This document shows, in pieces, positions 1 through 10,722 of a stretch of 64,000 nt of DNA. Both the position numbers and the translations under genes were made by a program. The notes beneath the pieces are model-generated. The model did not search any database. It was not told the origin of the DNA and was given only the letters and a program-made list of their open reading frames with translations. Every line of letters begins with the position of its first letter. Position 1 is the first letter of the stretch. The stretch covers positions 5,300,780-5,364,779 of the forward strand of contig NC_091233.1 of the NCBI RefSeq assembly GCF_040958095.1. The letters are read 5' to 3'. The stretch is from Procambarus clarkii (lineage: Eukaryota; Arthropoda; Malacostraca; Decapoda; Cambaridae).

Positions 1-53
1 CTCACCTGGTGTTACGGTATCGGCTCCGTCGTCTGAGTGTAGAATGGCAATTT

Positions 54-69
54 CAGCGCCATCTATGAG
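54..69 (-). promoter_or_regulatory. CTCF-like motif in LTR copy 1
   Basis: The reverse complement contains TAGATGGCGC, which fits the 3' part of the CTCF consensus (YAGRKGGCRS). The first CCA of the vertebrate core is not matched. It lies 44 bases from the LTR start, the same offset as in LTR copy 2. Binding is inference. Confidence 0.35.
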
Positions 70-108
70 TCTACACTCAAATCCCCCTGATATTGGACGC
101 TACGTGGA

Positions 109-124
109 CAACGCCATCTATTGG
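109..124 (-). promoter_or_regulatory. CTCF-like motif 2 in LTR copy 1
   Basis: The reverse complement reads CCAATAGATGGCGTTG. It matches the CCA-N-YAGRKGGC frame of the CTCF core with mismatches at the fourth and last positions. A similar site lies at 62382-62399 in the second LTR. Confidence 0.35.
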
Positions 125-470
125 TGGTGGTGTGACGTCGGCTAATGACTCTGGTTCCTTGCCTTAGTCAGACAGAGAGGTCCTTGTGGACGACGCCCAC
201 GATACGGTGGGCGTATCAAGATCAGAGCCACCTAGGTTGTGCTTCGTGCATAATGTCAACTCCCCAGTGAGTAAGTGTTACCTCCTGGTTTCACCAGTAC
301 CGTCCATTTAACTGTTTATGTGTTATGTCCACAGATGTGATGTCTGGAGGCAGTCGTGCGGAAGAAGGCAGTTTACCTTGGGCAGTCCACGTACTCTCAG
401 TCTGGTCTTGGAAGAAGACTGAGTAAGCCGCCATCGATCTACGCATTGTGTCAGTTGCCATATAACGTAA

Positions 471-861
471 CAACCCGTTCTCGCACTTTCTTTAAGTCAA
501 TATTGACTTATTAAATAAGAGCATATGTGACATACTAATTTATTGTGAATATTTTAGTTTACCTTGAAAAGCTTCATAGAAAACACCGACCTTACCTAAC
601 CTTCTTAGTATTTTAAGATAAGCATCTTATTGCTTTGTAATTACAATTATTACTTAACCTATTATAGGTATAGGTTAAGTAATAATTGTAATTACGAAGC
701 AATAAGATGCTTATCTTAACATACTAAGAAGGTTAGGTAAGGTCGGTGTTTTCTATGAAGCTTTTCAAGGTAAACTAAAATATTCACAATAAATTAGTAT
801 GTCACTTATGCAGGTATTTAATAAGTCAATATTGACTATAAGAAAGTGCGAGAACGGGTTG
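471..861. mobile_element. Foldback MITE (near-perfect palindrome) with 7-bp TSD
   Basis: The left arm (471 to about 660) and right arm (about 674 to 861) are near-perfect reverse complements centred at about 666, so the whole 391-bp element can fold into one hairpin. The ends are CAACCCGTTCTCGCAC and its exact complement. The 7-bp sequence AACGTAA flanks it at 464-470 and 862-868, which reads as a target-site duplication. There is no coding capacity, so it is a non-autonomous DNA transposon of foldback type. The superfamily is not certain: a 7-8 bp duplication would allow hAT-like, among others. It sits inside the solo LTR 10-1438 and is therefore younger than it. Confidence 0.82.
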
Positions 862-1443
862 AACGTAATGTTGGTAACGATCGGTGAACCCGGGAATTGG
901 CTTAGGAGAGTAACGGATGACAGTGAAGTGCCTGTTGTGAAGTGCTGCTAGCCGGTCGCTAGAGGCTTCTGCCAAGGGGTTTGCTACCCTTTTGTATTGG
1001 TTGTTCTGTGACCCCGATCAGCGTGTGACTGAGGTCCTCTGCCAGCGAGTGACTGGAGAGCGATAGTGGGTTATAGGCACCTCGTGATACTGTGTTAGTG
1101 GGCTGACCCAAGTAAAAGGTGAACTCGCCAGTGTTTCCCAGCACGAGTGGACGAGGTACTGGGCGAAGGAAACACTGGGTTGATGAACATTGCATGTGTG
1201 CGCTTTTAGTGTCCTGTGTGAAGCGACACGATTGTAAATAAGTGTAGAAATGGTTAATTTTATATATAATTATGGTGAAGGTAAATACATCGGTAAAGGG
1301 AACCGTCTTGTTTATCCCCCTATTCTCTACTACACTATATAGCCAATTCTTGAAAGAGTACTACCGACTTGGGGTCGGATACTATAAACAAGGTTCATCC
1401 ATCAAGAACTTGGTTACTGGTCCATAGTGACCATAACACCTGG

Positions 1444-1522
1444 TCCTAAAATTCAACTGAACTCGAGAGCCTAAAGTTGCCATCATTATTCGTGATACAT
1501 GTTAGAGACACTGGCCTGTATT
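1444..1522. other. Short non-coding spacer
   Basis: Between the LTR and the first LINE fragment; no gene or repeat structure recognised. Confidence 0.5.
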
Positions 1523-1790
1523 TCAGACTACATTAGCTGTCTTCCATATTTTTTGTAGGTCTCGTTTTTTCAGTGATTCATTATGCATCATAGAGAGAGG
1601 CAAGCAAAGTGCTTCTGCACACTCTTTTACTATTCGTGGTGAGATTTCGTCCAACAGATACCTCCTGACCTCATCTATTGTAACTTCGAACCCTCTCAAA
1701 GCTTCCTGATTCATGGCTCCCTCTATTAGTTCAGGGTGTTCTCCATGTTGTATTATGAAGACCAACTTGTAATCTTGAGTTGAATTATTC
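1523..1790 (-). pseudogene. LINE family A fragment: N-terminal reverse-transcriptase linker
   Basis: The minus strand encodes about 80 residues running from FIIQHGEHPELIEGAMN through DEVRRYLLDE and MMHNESLKKRDL to IWKTANVV. This is colinear with the better-preserved family A copy at 52319-52657 (FTIEQGEAPALNEE, SDEVKRCLLE, MVYNRSLETGDL). Relative to that copy it lacks the VTKAVGPDRI stretch, an internal deletion. IWKTANVVP is the first recognisable block of the reverse transcriptase, so the fragment stops before motif A and has no activity. It is a dead piece of a non-LTR retrotransposon of the CR1/Jockey group. Confidence 0.75.
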
Positions 1791-1808
1791 GCACACCTCT
1801 TTGTTGTG

Positions 1809-2200
1809 ATGTGTGTGTACTTACCTAGTTGTACTTACCTTGTTGTGCTTGCGGGGGTTGAGCTCTGGCTCTTTGGTCCCGCCTCTCGACGGTCAATCAA
1901 CTAATGTACAGGTTCCTGAGCCTACTGGGCTCTATCATATCTACACTTGAAGCTGTGTATGGAGTCAGCCTCCACCACATCACTTCCTAATGCATTCCAT
2001 TTGTCTACTACTCTGACACTGAAAAATTCTTTCTGACGTCTCTATGGCTCATTTGGGCACTCCATTTCCACCTGTGTTCCCTAGTGCGTGTGCCCCTTGT
2101 CTTAAAAAGTTTGTCTTTATCTACCCTATCTATTCCTCTGAGAATCTTGTATGTGGTGATCAAGTCCCTTCTAACTCTTCTGTCTCCGAGTGACGTGTGT
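1809..2200 (-). mobile_element. LINE family A fragment: C-terminus and 3' end
   Basis: Read on the minus strand, it encodes the family A C-terminal block (DRRVRRDLITTYKILRGIDRVDKDKLF, then a tail similar to SHRDVRKNFSV). It continues through the non-coding 3' end rich in CCCGCAAGCACAA and finishes in two AGGTAAGTA motifs at about 1809-1835. The 5' end is cut at about 2195 next to a short TG run. It is 5'-truncated, as usual for target-primed insertion. Confidence 0.8.
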
Positions 2201-2207
2201 GTGTGTG

Positions 2208-3046
2208 TGCCTGGCATTCTCCATAGTGTATAACAAATCACTGGTAATAGGTGAACTTCCAAAAATTTGGAAGACGGCTAATGTAGTCCCGATATACAAG
2301 AAGGGAGATAGACAGGAGGAACTGAACTACAGGCCAGAGTCCCTAAATTGCATACCAATCAAAATGATGGAGAAGATTGTTCGAAACAAATTTGTAGAAC
2401 ATCTGGAGCGAAAGAACTTTGTAACACAACATCAGAATGGGTTCAGGGATGGAAAATCATGCCTCACAGGATTTATTGAATTCTATGACCAGGCAACATA
2501 AATCAGGCAAGACAGAGAGGGGTGGGTAGACTGCATATGTTTGGATTGCAAGAAAGCCTTTAACACAGTACCACATAAGAGACTAGTGCACAAGCTGGAG
2601 ATGCAGGCAGGAGTGAAAGGTAATGTACTCTAAAGAATAAGGGGGGACCTAAGCAACAGAAGACAAGGAGTCACTGTGATGGGTGAGGTCTCGGTGTTAC
2701 GAGGAGTCATCAGTGGAGACCTTTAGGAACTCCAGGTTATTGGACCTACACTGTTCCAGATATAGGTAAATGATCTCCCACAAGGAATTGACTCGTTCCT
2801 CTGAATGTTTGTTGATGATGCAAAAATTATGAGGAGGATTAAGACAGAAGAAAATAGTATTAGGCTACAAGATGACCTAGACAAATTGAAGGAATGGTCC
2901 AACAAATGGCTACTGAAGTTTAACCCGAGTAAATGTAAGGTGATGAAACTTGGTGGAGGAAAGAGGAGTCCAGACACTGGATTCCGAATGGGAGAAGAAG
3001 TTCTTCACGAAACAGACAGAGAGAAATATCAAGGAGTTGATATCAA
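2208..3046 (+). pseudogene. LINE family A reverse transcriptase, 5' part of a SINE-split copy
   Basis: This is a plus-strand reverse-transcriptase remnant. Readable blocks in order are IWKTANVVPIYKKGDRQEE and MMEKIVRNKFVEHLE (2265-2420), GFRDGKSCLTGFIEFYDQAT (to 2500), motif A as CLDCKKAFN (near 2540), and FVDDAKIMRR with LKFNPSKCKVMKLGGG (2805-2960). FVDD replaces the usual FADD. A stop follows YDQAT and several frameshifts lie between 2500 and 2805, so no functional protein is possible. The 5' end is truncated at about 2208. The copy is interrupted at about 3046 and resumes at 3368 after the SINE. The family is the same as the minus-strand copies at 9.2-10.3 kb and 50.9-55.5 kb. Confidence 0.85.
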
Positions 3047-3086
3047 CCTTTGCTTTAGCAGATGGTGCTTAGATGGTGCTTTAGCA

Positions 3087-3367
3087 GTCTCCGTGGTGTA
3101 GTGGTAAGACACTCGCCTGGCGTTCCGCGAGCGCTATGTCATGGGTTCGTATCCTGGCCGGGGAGGATTTACAGGGCGCAATTCCTTAACTGCAGCCTCT
3201 GTTTAACTCAACAGTAAAATGTGTACTTGGATGAAAAAACGATTCTTCGCGGCAGGGGATCGTATTCCAGGGACCATAGGATTAAGGACTTGCCCGAAAC
3301 GCTACGCGTACTAGTGGCTGTACAAGAATGTAACAACTCTTGTATATATCTCAAAAAAAAAAAAAAA
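3087..3367 (+). mobile_element. tRNA-derived SINE, apparently full length
   Basis: A tRNA-like head (3087-3167) carries an RNA polymerase III A box (TGGTGTAGTGGTAAGACAC, near 3094) and a B box (GGGTTCGTATCC, 3143-3154). The acceptor-like ends TCTCC and GGGGA can pair. A tRNA-unrelated body of about 185 bp follows, then a 15-base poly(A) tail at 3353-3367. It interrupts the family A LINE. The second copy at 59406-59643 has the same body and tail. The tRNA isotype is not clear; the A box resembles glycine or glutamate tRNAs. About 40 bases of AGATGGTGCTT-type repeats (3048-3086) just upstream belong neither to the LINE nor clearly to the SINE. Confidence 0.85.
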
Positions 3368-3737
3368 CTGTCTCCTGAAGCCCACTTCAAAAGAATAACA
3401 TCGGCAACGTATGCGAGGCTGGCTAACATCAGAAATGTCTTCAGAAACTTGGGTAAAGAATCCTTCAAAACCTTGTATATCACATATGTAAGGCCAATAC
3501 TGAAGTATGCGGCTCCAGCATGGAGCCCGTACCTAGTCAAGCACAAGACGAAGCTTGAAAATGTTCAGAAGTATGCCACTAGGCCAGTCACAGAACTAAG
3601 AGACATGAGTTATGAAGAAAGGCTGAGGGAACTGCACCCCACGTACAAAATTCTCAGGGGAATTGACGGGATAGACATGGATGTATTATTTAACACGGGT
3701 GGTACACGCACAATGGGACACAGGTGGAAGCTCCGTC
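3368..3737 (+). pseudogene. LINE family A, C-terminal part downstream of the SINE
   Basis: The reading frame resumes with LSPEAHFKRITSATYARLAN, then YVRPILKYAAPAWSPYL, SYEERLRELHPTYKILRG and GGTRTMGHRWKL. These blocks are colinear with the open copy at 9320-10267. The segment between RELH and TYKIL is shortened. It ends abruptly at about 3737, where a family A piece in the opposite orientation begins. Confidence 0.82.
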
Positions 3738-4060
3738 AAATCTACATTTGAAACAGTGTATGAAGTCTGAGTCCACACATCACTGCCAATGGAATTCCAA
3801 TTGTTAACTACTCTGACACTGAAAACATTCTTTTTAATGTCTCTGTGGCTCATCTGGGTACTAAGTTTCCACCTGTGTCCCTTTGTTCGTGTCCCACCCA
3901 TGCCAAAGAGTTTGTTTTTGTCAACCCTGTCAATTCCATTGAGACTTTTGTAGGTGGTTATCATGTCTCACTTACACTTCTGTTTTCCAGGAACGTGAGA
4001 TTTAGCTCCCGTAGCCTTTCCTCGTAACTCATACCTCTCAGTTCTGGGACTAGTCAGGTG
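3738..4060 (-). pseudogene. LINE family A C-terminal fragment, inverted
   Basis: The minus strand encodes a tail like SYEERLRELNLTF, then MITTYKSLNGIDRVDKNKLF, GGTRTKGHRWKLSTQMSH and FSVRVVNNWNSIGSDV, followed by the beginning of the 3' region. It overlaps in content the end of the plus-strand copy just before it, so the two are convergent pieces of different insertions, not one element with a 5' inversion. Confidence 0.75.
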
Positions 4061-4159
4061 ACAACTAGTCAGACAACACCCGTCCTACTACTAAACCTGG
4101 ACGAATCACTTCCAAAACAACACACCCTGGACCTGGGTAGAGTGGGGGAAGAACTACCA

Positions 4160-6960
4160 AAACCCACCAGAAGTGACATGCAATGTGGGAAATCATTCAT
4201 ATTTACAAACATACATGACTTGAAACCTAAATCAAGAAATAAAGTTAAGTTCACAAATGGCCTCCTAATAGAATCGAACTCAATATTTGGTGCATTTACA
4301 GATTCCCACACAAAAGACCACATGGATAGTGAAATCTGGATTCCGAATTAAAATCTATATAGATGTGACAGAGTAATTAGGTCAAGTGGAGGAGTAGGTC
4401 TGTATATTAAAGAGGAGCTGGCATGCACAGAGCTCCTGAACTCGTCCAATGAAGTGGTAGAGGTACTTGGAATCAAGCTAGAAAATATGAATCTACTTAT
4501 TATTTTAATATATAAACCGCCGGATGCACCAGTTGAGGAATTCACTGAACAGATCCACAAAATAGAGAATATCCTTGATAACCTAGCAAACCCAGTACCA
4601 GATATCATCTTCCTTGGAGACTTCAATCTATCCAGTTAAAATGGAGAATAGTAAACAATAACATTATAACAGGAAATCAACCTGGAAATAACCAACCACA
4701 GGTCAGAAAACTACTGAGATTCTGTGACAAATTCTCGGTCAGTCAGCAGATTACAGAAACAACTAGGAACAACACACGCTGGACCTGATATTCACGAACA
4801 ATGTGGAGCTAGTCAGGGACATTACTGTCTCAGACACTACGTACTCGGACCACAAGCTCATTGAAGTGCAAACTAACATTAATAACGGTAGTAGGCCCAA
4901 GAGAAACAACAAGCGAGAAGGGCTATTCAATAAATTCAATTTTAATAAGAAGAGGATAGACTGGGAGAAATTAATCAGGGAACTTACAAACATTCAATGG
5001 GAAAATGTTCTAAGAAATAAAAATCCTACACAAGGAATAGAAAACCTGACTTCTGAAGCATATGAAGTCTGTCTAAAACATGAAACATGCCAGAAAGAGG
5101 TCCAACGAAGAAAGAGAACGCAGACAACATTACAAAAGGAGGAAGAAATTAACGGAAATGCTTAAGCAGACACGACTCTCCATACAAAGAAAAAATAATT
5201 TAAACAGGAAGATTGAAGAAATCGAACTGAGACTGAAGCATTCTTATCAGACTGAAGAAAGGCAACTAGAACAGAAAGCAATTCAAGAAATAAAGAAAAA
5301 CCCAAAATATTTCTTCACATATGCTAAATCAAAAGCGAAAACCACTGCCAGTATTGGACCTATTCGTATTAGTGAAGGTTCATACACTGAGGATGACAAA
5401 GAAATTAGTGAAATCATAAAAAAAAACAGTATGAGGACATGTTTAGCACTACGATACACAGCATGAAAGTGGAAGATTCGGACAATTTCTTTATGAGTGA
5501 TATCTAAACACCTATAAATATAACTGATATCAACAGGAGCGTAGCAGATTTTGAAAGAGAAATTGACAATATGCCCATGCACTCAGCCCCGGGTCTAGAC
5601 TCATGGAATTCAATATTTATAAAGAAATGCAAAGTGCCAGTAGCACAGGCACTCAGTATAGTGTGGAGGAAGAGCCTGGACGCGGGGGAGATACCACATG
5701 CGCTGAAAGCAGCAGACATAGTCCCTCTACACAAGGGAGGTAGAAAAGCTCTGGCAAAGACTTATAGACCAGTTGCACTAACGTCCCACATAATAAAAGT
5801 ATTTGGGAGAGTGATCAGGAGTCAAGTCACTAGATTCATGGAAACCTATGACCTCCACAATACAGGCCAACATGGATTTAGAGCAGGAAGATCATGCCTC
5901 TCACAGCTACTTGACCACTATGACAAAATCACTGAGGCATTAGAAGAAAAATAGAATGCAGATGTATACACAGATTTTGCAAAGGCATTCGACAAATGTG
6001 ACCATGGAGTGATTACACACAAAATGAGGTCAATGGGTATAACTGGTACAGTAGGACGCTGGATACTCAATTTCCTGTCGAACAGGACACAAAGAGTAAC
6101 AGTCAATCAAGTAAAATCGAGTCCGAGATCCGTTAAAAGCTATGTACCTCAAGGTACAGTCCTTCCACCACTGCTGTTCCTTATTCTCATATCAGATATA
6201 TACAAAAATACAAGTCACAGCTTCGTGTCATCCTTTGCAGATGACACAAAAATATGCATGAAAATTACTTCTGCTGAAGACATTGAAAAACTACAAACAG
6301 ACATTAACAAAGTTTACGATTGGGCAGCAGAAATAACATGATGTTTAACGGTGATAAATTCCAGGTACTCATATATGGCAAAAATGAGGATCTGAAACAT
6401 AATACAGGGTACAAAACACAATCGAATCTGCCCATAGTAGGAAAACAGCATGTCAAGGATTTGGGAATAATGATATCTGACGACCTTACGTGATTATTGG
6501 GATCGTCTCAAAGCTCTCCAAATGTACTTACTAGAAAGGAGACGAGAGAGATACCAAATAATATACTCATGGAAAATATTGGAGGGCCAGGTCCCAAATC
6601 TGCAAAGTAAAATAACAACATACTAGAGTGAACGATATGGATGAAAATGCAGAATAGAACCAGTGAAGAGCAGAGGTGCCATAGGCACAATCAGAGAACA
6701 CTGTATAAACATCAGAGGTCCTCGGTTGTGCAACGTCCTCCCAGCGAGCATCAAAAATATTCCCGGAACAACCGTGGACATCTTCAAAAGGAAATTAGAT
6801 TGTTTTCTTCAAGGCGTCCCTGATCAACCGGGCTGTGATGGTATGTGGGTCTGGGGGCCGCTCCAAGCAACAGCCTGGTGGACCAAACTCTCCCAAGTCA
6901 AGCCTGGCCTCGGGCCGGGCTTGAGGATTAGAAGAACTCTCAGAACCCCATCAAGCAGGT
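4160..6960 (+). pseudogene. LINE family B, near full-length decayed copy
   Basis: The domains are in LINE order. An apurinic-type endonuclease spans about 4190-4640, with FTNIHDLKPKSRNKVKF at the start, FTDSH where an E is usual (TETH), GGVGLYIKEEL, and GDFNLS at 4616-4633. A lysine-rich linker covers 4800-5460. The reverse transcriptase (5571-6341) has SAPGLDSWNS, HGFRAGRSCLSQLL, the motif A TDFAKAFDKCDH (about 5973-6006), PQGTVLPPLLF and FADD (about 6236-6247). The C-terminal tail covers 6490-6955. Stops occur at 4639, 5166, 5464, 5506 and 5952, and there are frameshifts. Against the copy at 52751-54481, about 79 codons are missing at about 6490, between DDLT and YWDRLKAL. It ends in CAGGTGAGT followed by a GTGA microsatellite. 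It cannot make an active enzyme. Confidence 0.88.
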
Positions 6961-7092
6961 GAGTGAGTGAGTGAGTGAGTGAGTGAGTGAGTGAGTGAGT
7001 GAGTGAGTGAGTGAGTGAGTGAGTGAGTGAGTGTGTGTGTGTGTGAGCGGGTGAGTGAGTGAGCGAGTGTGTGAGTGAGTGAATGAGCGAGT
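6957..7092 (+). repeat. (GTGA)n microsatellite at the 3' end of LINE B
   Basis: About 136 bp of GTGA units, with a few GTGTGT and GCGA variants, begin directly at the AGGTGAG terminus of the family B LINE. This suggests the array grew from the element's tail. Confidence 0.9.
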
Positions 7093-7203
7093 GTGTACTC
7101 ACCTAATTGTACTCACCTAATTGTGCTTGCAGGGGTTGAGAAAAGTTGAGGGTTGAGGCGGGCTCTTGAGGCCCGCCTCTCAACTGTCAATCAACTGGTA
7201 GAG
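7093..7203 (-). mobile_element. LINE family A 3' terminus fragment
   Basis: Only the last ~110 bp of family A survive. The minus strand reads from the ATTGACAGTTGAGAGG block to two tandem TTAGGTGAGTA motifs (7096-7122). An extra GTTGAG-rich duplication sits at 7136-7160. It is embedded between GTGA arrays. Confidence 0.75.
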
Positions 7204-7905
7204 TATGTGAGTGTGTGTGTGAGTGAGTGAGCGAGTGTGTGAGTGAGTGAGCGAGTGTGTGATTGAGTGAGCGAGTGTGTGAATGAGTGAGCGAGTATGT
7301 GAGTGAGTGAGCGAGTGTGTAAGTGAGCAAGTGTGTGAGTGAGTGTGTGAGTGTGTGAGTGTGTGAGCGAGTGAGCTAGTGTGTGAGTGAGTGAGCGAGT
7401 GTGTGAGTGGGTGAGTGTGTGAGTGAGTGAGCGAGTGTGTGAGTGAGTGAGTGAGCGAGTGTGTGAGTGTGTGAGTGAGTGAGTGAACGAGTGTGAGAGT
7501 GTGTGAGTGAGTGAATGAGTGAGTGTGTGAGTAAGTGAGTGTGTGAGTGAGTGAGTGAGTATTTGAGTGAGTGAGCGAGTTTGTGAGTATGTGAGCAAGT
7601 GTGTGAGTGTGTGAGAGAGTGAATGAGTGAGTGTGTGAGTGAGTGAGCGAGTGTGTGAGTGAGCGAGTGTGTGAGTGAGCGAGTGTGTGAGTGAGCGAGT
7701 GAGTTAGTGAGTGAGTGAGGGAGTGTATGAGTGAGTGAGCGAGTGTGTGAGTGAGTGAGCGAGTGTGTGAGTGAGTAATCGAGTATTTGAGTGAATGAGC
7801 GATTGTGTGAGTAAGTGAGCAAGTGTGTGAGTGAATGTGCGAATGAGTGAGTGAGTATGTGAGTGAGTGAGCTAGTGTGTGGGTGAGTGAAGGATTGAAT
7901 GAGTT
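7204..7905 (+). repeat. Complex GTGA/GTGAGCGA microsatellite
   Basis: A tetranucleotide-based array with a looser period of about 20 bp, of the type GAGTGAGTGAGCGAGTGTGT. The minus strand reads as HSLTHTLAHS without stops, a by-product of composition. Confidence 0.9.
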
Positions 7906-8046
7906 GAGACCAATTTAACCAATTCACATCTCTGGCGATTATTCTAATGATTTTCCTTATATTGTTTAATTATACGAGAAGTCATTGATTTTCTTTGATC
8001 ACTCTAACATTAATTCATTTTCCCTGCAATTCAGTTTTTCTGTTAC
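7906..8046. other. Non-coding spacer
   Basis: AT-rich sequence between two arrays; no gene seen. Confidence 0.5.
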
Positions 8047-8592
8047 ACTCATTGTCCCTCACTTTCCCAACCTCAGCACTCAGCTCATTGTCCCTCACTT
8101 TCCCAACCTCAGCACTCAGCTCATTGTCCCTCACTTTCCCAACCTCAGCAGTCAGCTCTTTATCCCTCACTTTCCCAACCTCAGCAGTCAGCTCATTATC
8201 CCTCACTTTCCCAACCTCAGCAGTCAGCTCATTATCCCTCACTTTCCCAACCTCAGCAGTCAGCTCATTGTCACTCACTTTCCCAACCTCAGCACTCAGC
8301 TCTTTATCCCTCACTTTCCCAACCTCAGCAGTCAGCTCATTGTCCCTCACTTTCCCAACCTCAGCACTCAGCTCTTTATCCCTCACTTTCCCAACCTCAG
8401 CAGTCAGCTCATTGTTCCTCACTTTCCCAACCTCAGCAGTCAGCTCATTGTCACTCACTTTCCCAACCTCAGCACTCAGCTCATTGTCCCTCACTTTCCC
8501 AACCTCAGCACTCAGCTCATTGTCCCTCTCATTCCCTAGCTCAGCACACAACTCCTTCTCTCTCACTTTCCCAACCTCAGCACATAACTCAT
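8047..8592 (-). repeat. 36-bp minisatellite, about 15 units
   Basis: The unit core is CCTCACTTTCCCAACCTCAG on the plus strand, with a period of exactly 36 bp. Because 36 is a multiple of three, several frames stay open. The minus strand reads NELSAEVGKVRD over and over with S/T, R/S and N/K exchanges, a charged, amphipathic-looking 12-mer. No start context, splice signals or flanking coding sequence were found, so I annotate it as a repeat, not a gene. Confidence 0.9.
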
Positions 8593-9238
<646 letters not shown>

Positions 9239-10341
9239 TGTACTCACCTAATTGTACTCACTTAATTGTGTTTGCGGGGGTTGAGCTCTGGCTCTTTGGT
9301 CCCGCCTCTCAACCGTCAATCAACTGGTGTACAGATTCCTGAGCCTACTGGGCTCTATCATATCTACAATTGAACTGTGTATGGAGTCAACCTCCACCAC
9401 ATCACTTCCTAGTGCATTCCCTTTACTAACTAATCTGACACTGAAAAAGTTCTTTCTAATGTCTCTGTGGCTCATTTGGGTACTCAGCTTCCACCGGTGT
9501 CCCCTTGTTCGCGTCCCTCCAGTGATGAATAGTTCATCCTTGTTTACCCGGTCGATTCCCCTGAGGATTTTGTAGGTTGTGATCATGTCCCCCCTTACTT
9601 CTCTGTCTTCCAGTGTCGTAAGGTGCATTTCCCGCAGCCTTTCCTCATAACTCATGCCTCTTAGTTCTGGGACTAGTCTAGTAGCATACCTTTGGACTTT
9701 TTCCAGCTTCGTCTTGTGCTTGTCAAGGTACGGGCTCCATGCTGGGGCCGCATACTCCAGGATTGGTCTTACATATGTTGTGTACAAGATTCTGAATGAT
9801 TCCTTACACAGGTTCCTGAACGCCGTTCTGATGTTAGCCAGCCTCGCATATGCCGCAGACGTTATTCTCTTTATGTGGGCTTCAGGAGACAGGTTTGGTG
9901 TGATATCAACTCCTAGATCTTTCTCTCTGTCTGTTTCATTAAGTACTTCATCTCCTATTCTGTATCCTGTGTCTGGCCTCCTGTTTCCACTGCCTAGTTT
10001 CATTACTTTGCATTTACTCGGGTTGAACTTCAACAGCCATTTGTTGGACCATTCACTCAGTCTATCTAGGTCATCTTGTAGCCTCCTACTATCATCCTCT
10101 GTTTCAATCCTCCTCATAATTTTTGCATCGTCGGCAAATATTGAGAGGAACGAATCTATACCCTCTGGGAGATCATTTACATATACCAGAAACAGTATAG
10201 GTCCAAGGACTGACCCCTGCGGGACTCCACTTGTAACGTCTCGCCAATCTGAGACCTCACCCCTCACACAGACTCGTTGTCTCCTGTTGTTTAGGTACTC
10301 CTCTATCCACCGGAGTACCTTCCCGGAGTACGGAGTACGGA
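9239..10341 (-). mobile_element. LINE family A, 5'-truncated copy
   Basis: This copy is 1.1 kb long, from the AGGTGAGTA terminus at 9240-9265 through the coding part 9320-10267 to a 5' break at about 10341. It is flanked on both sides by TG/GT microsatellites. A short CGGAGTA direct repeat (10324-10341) marks the 5' junction. Confidence 0.88.
9320..10267 (-). pseudogene. LINE family A reverse transcriptase, C-terminal 315 codons open
   Basis: The frame is uninterrupted for 315 codons and is the best-preserved C-terminal part of family A in the window. It contains SGVPQGSVLGPILF (about residues 13-26), the catalytic FADD (44-47), LKFNPSKCKVMKL (the primer-grip/thumb side), YVRPILEYAAPAW and GGTRTRGHRWKLSTQMSH near the C-terminus, ending in LRNLYTS. 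Motif A and everything upstream are missing because the element is 5'-truncated, so it cannot be active although open. The first Met is simply the first in the remaining frame. The lack of stops suggests a relatively recent insertion compared with the copies at 1.5-4 kb. Confidence 0.85.
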
Positions 10342-10342
10342 G

Positions 10343-10391
<49 letters not shown>

Positions 10392-10425
10392 CACCTATAT
10401 GTACTCACCTATATGTGCTTTGTTC

Positions 10426-10520
<95 letters not shown>

Positions 10521-10545
10521 TGTGGTTGTGTGTGTGTGTGGGGGG
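10342..10545 (+). repeat. Compound (GT)n microsatellite with an embedded LINE A tail
   Basis: Two GT runs (10342-10388 and 10427-10540) and a G9-10 tract surround a tiny LINE A terminus (10389-10420) with two TACTCACCTATATG units. This is another example of the family A tail joined to TG repeats. Confidence 0.9.
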
Positions 10546-10555
10546 GGGGGCTTTT

Positions 10556-10722
10556 CTCAGAGGAATTTATATGGTTGATAGAAACGGTACGTTTAACACA
10601 GGGGGCACACGCACTAAGGGACACATGTGGAAATCGAGTACCAAAATGACCTGTATAGACATTAGCAAAACCTTTTTCTAGTGTCAAAGTTAACAAATGG
10701 AATGCACTAGGAAGTGATTTTT
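10556..10722 (+). pseudogene. LINE family A C-terminal remnant
   Basis: The plus strand encodes a piece similar to RGIDRVDKDELF, then GGTRTKGHMWKSSTKM and DISKTFF, with a stop where other copies read FFSVR. It continues as the degraded GNALGSDV region to about 10722, where an unrelated AT-rich stretch interrupts the element. Confidence 0.75.

Larger units (their letters stand above)
10..1438. mobile_element. Solo LTR, copy 1 (Ty3/gypsy- or BEL-type), interrupted by a MITE
   Basis: The segment begins TGTTAC and ends ATAACA, and it is bounded by the 5-bp direct repeat CCTGG at 5-9 and 1439-1443, as expected for an integrase-made target-site duplication. Removing the nested MITE (471-861) and its 7-bp duplication leaves about 1031 bp, almost the length of the second copy at 62294-63322 (1029 bp). 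The two share the terminal TGTTACGG, GCCATCT motifs at matching offsets (44 bases from the start), an AATAAGTGTAG block (near 1237 here, near 63105 in copy 2) and a CTTGGGG-CGGAT block near the right end. No gag or pol lies between, so this is a solo LTR left by LTR-LTR recombination. A 5-bp duplication fits Ty3/gypsy or BEL/Pao; I cannot choose. Orientation is unproven. Confidence 0.8.
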
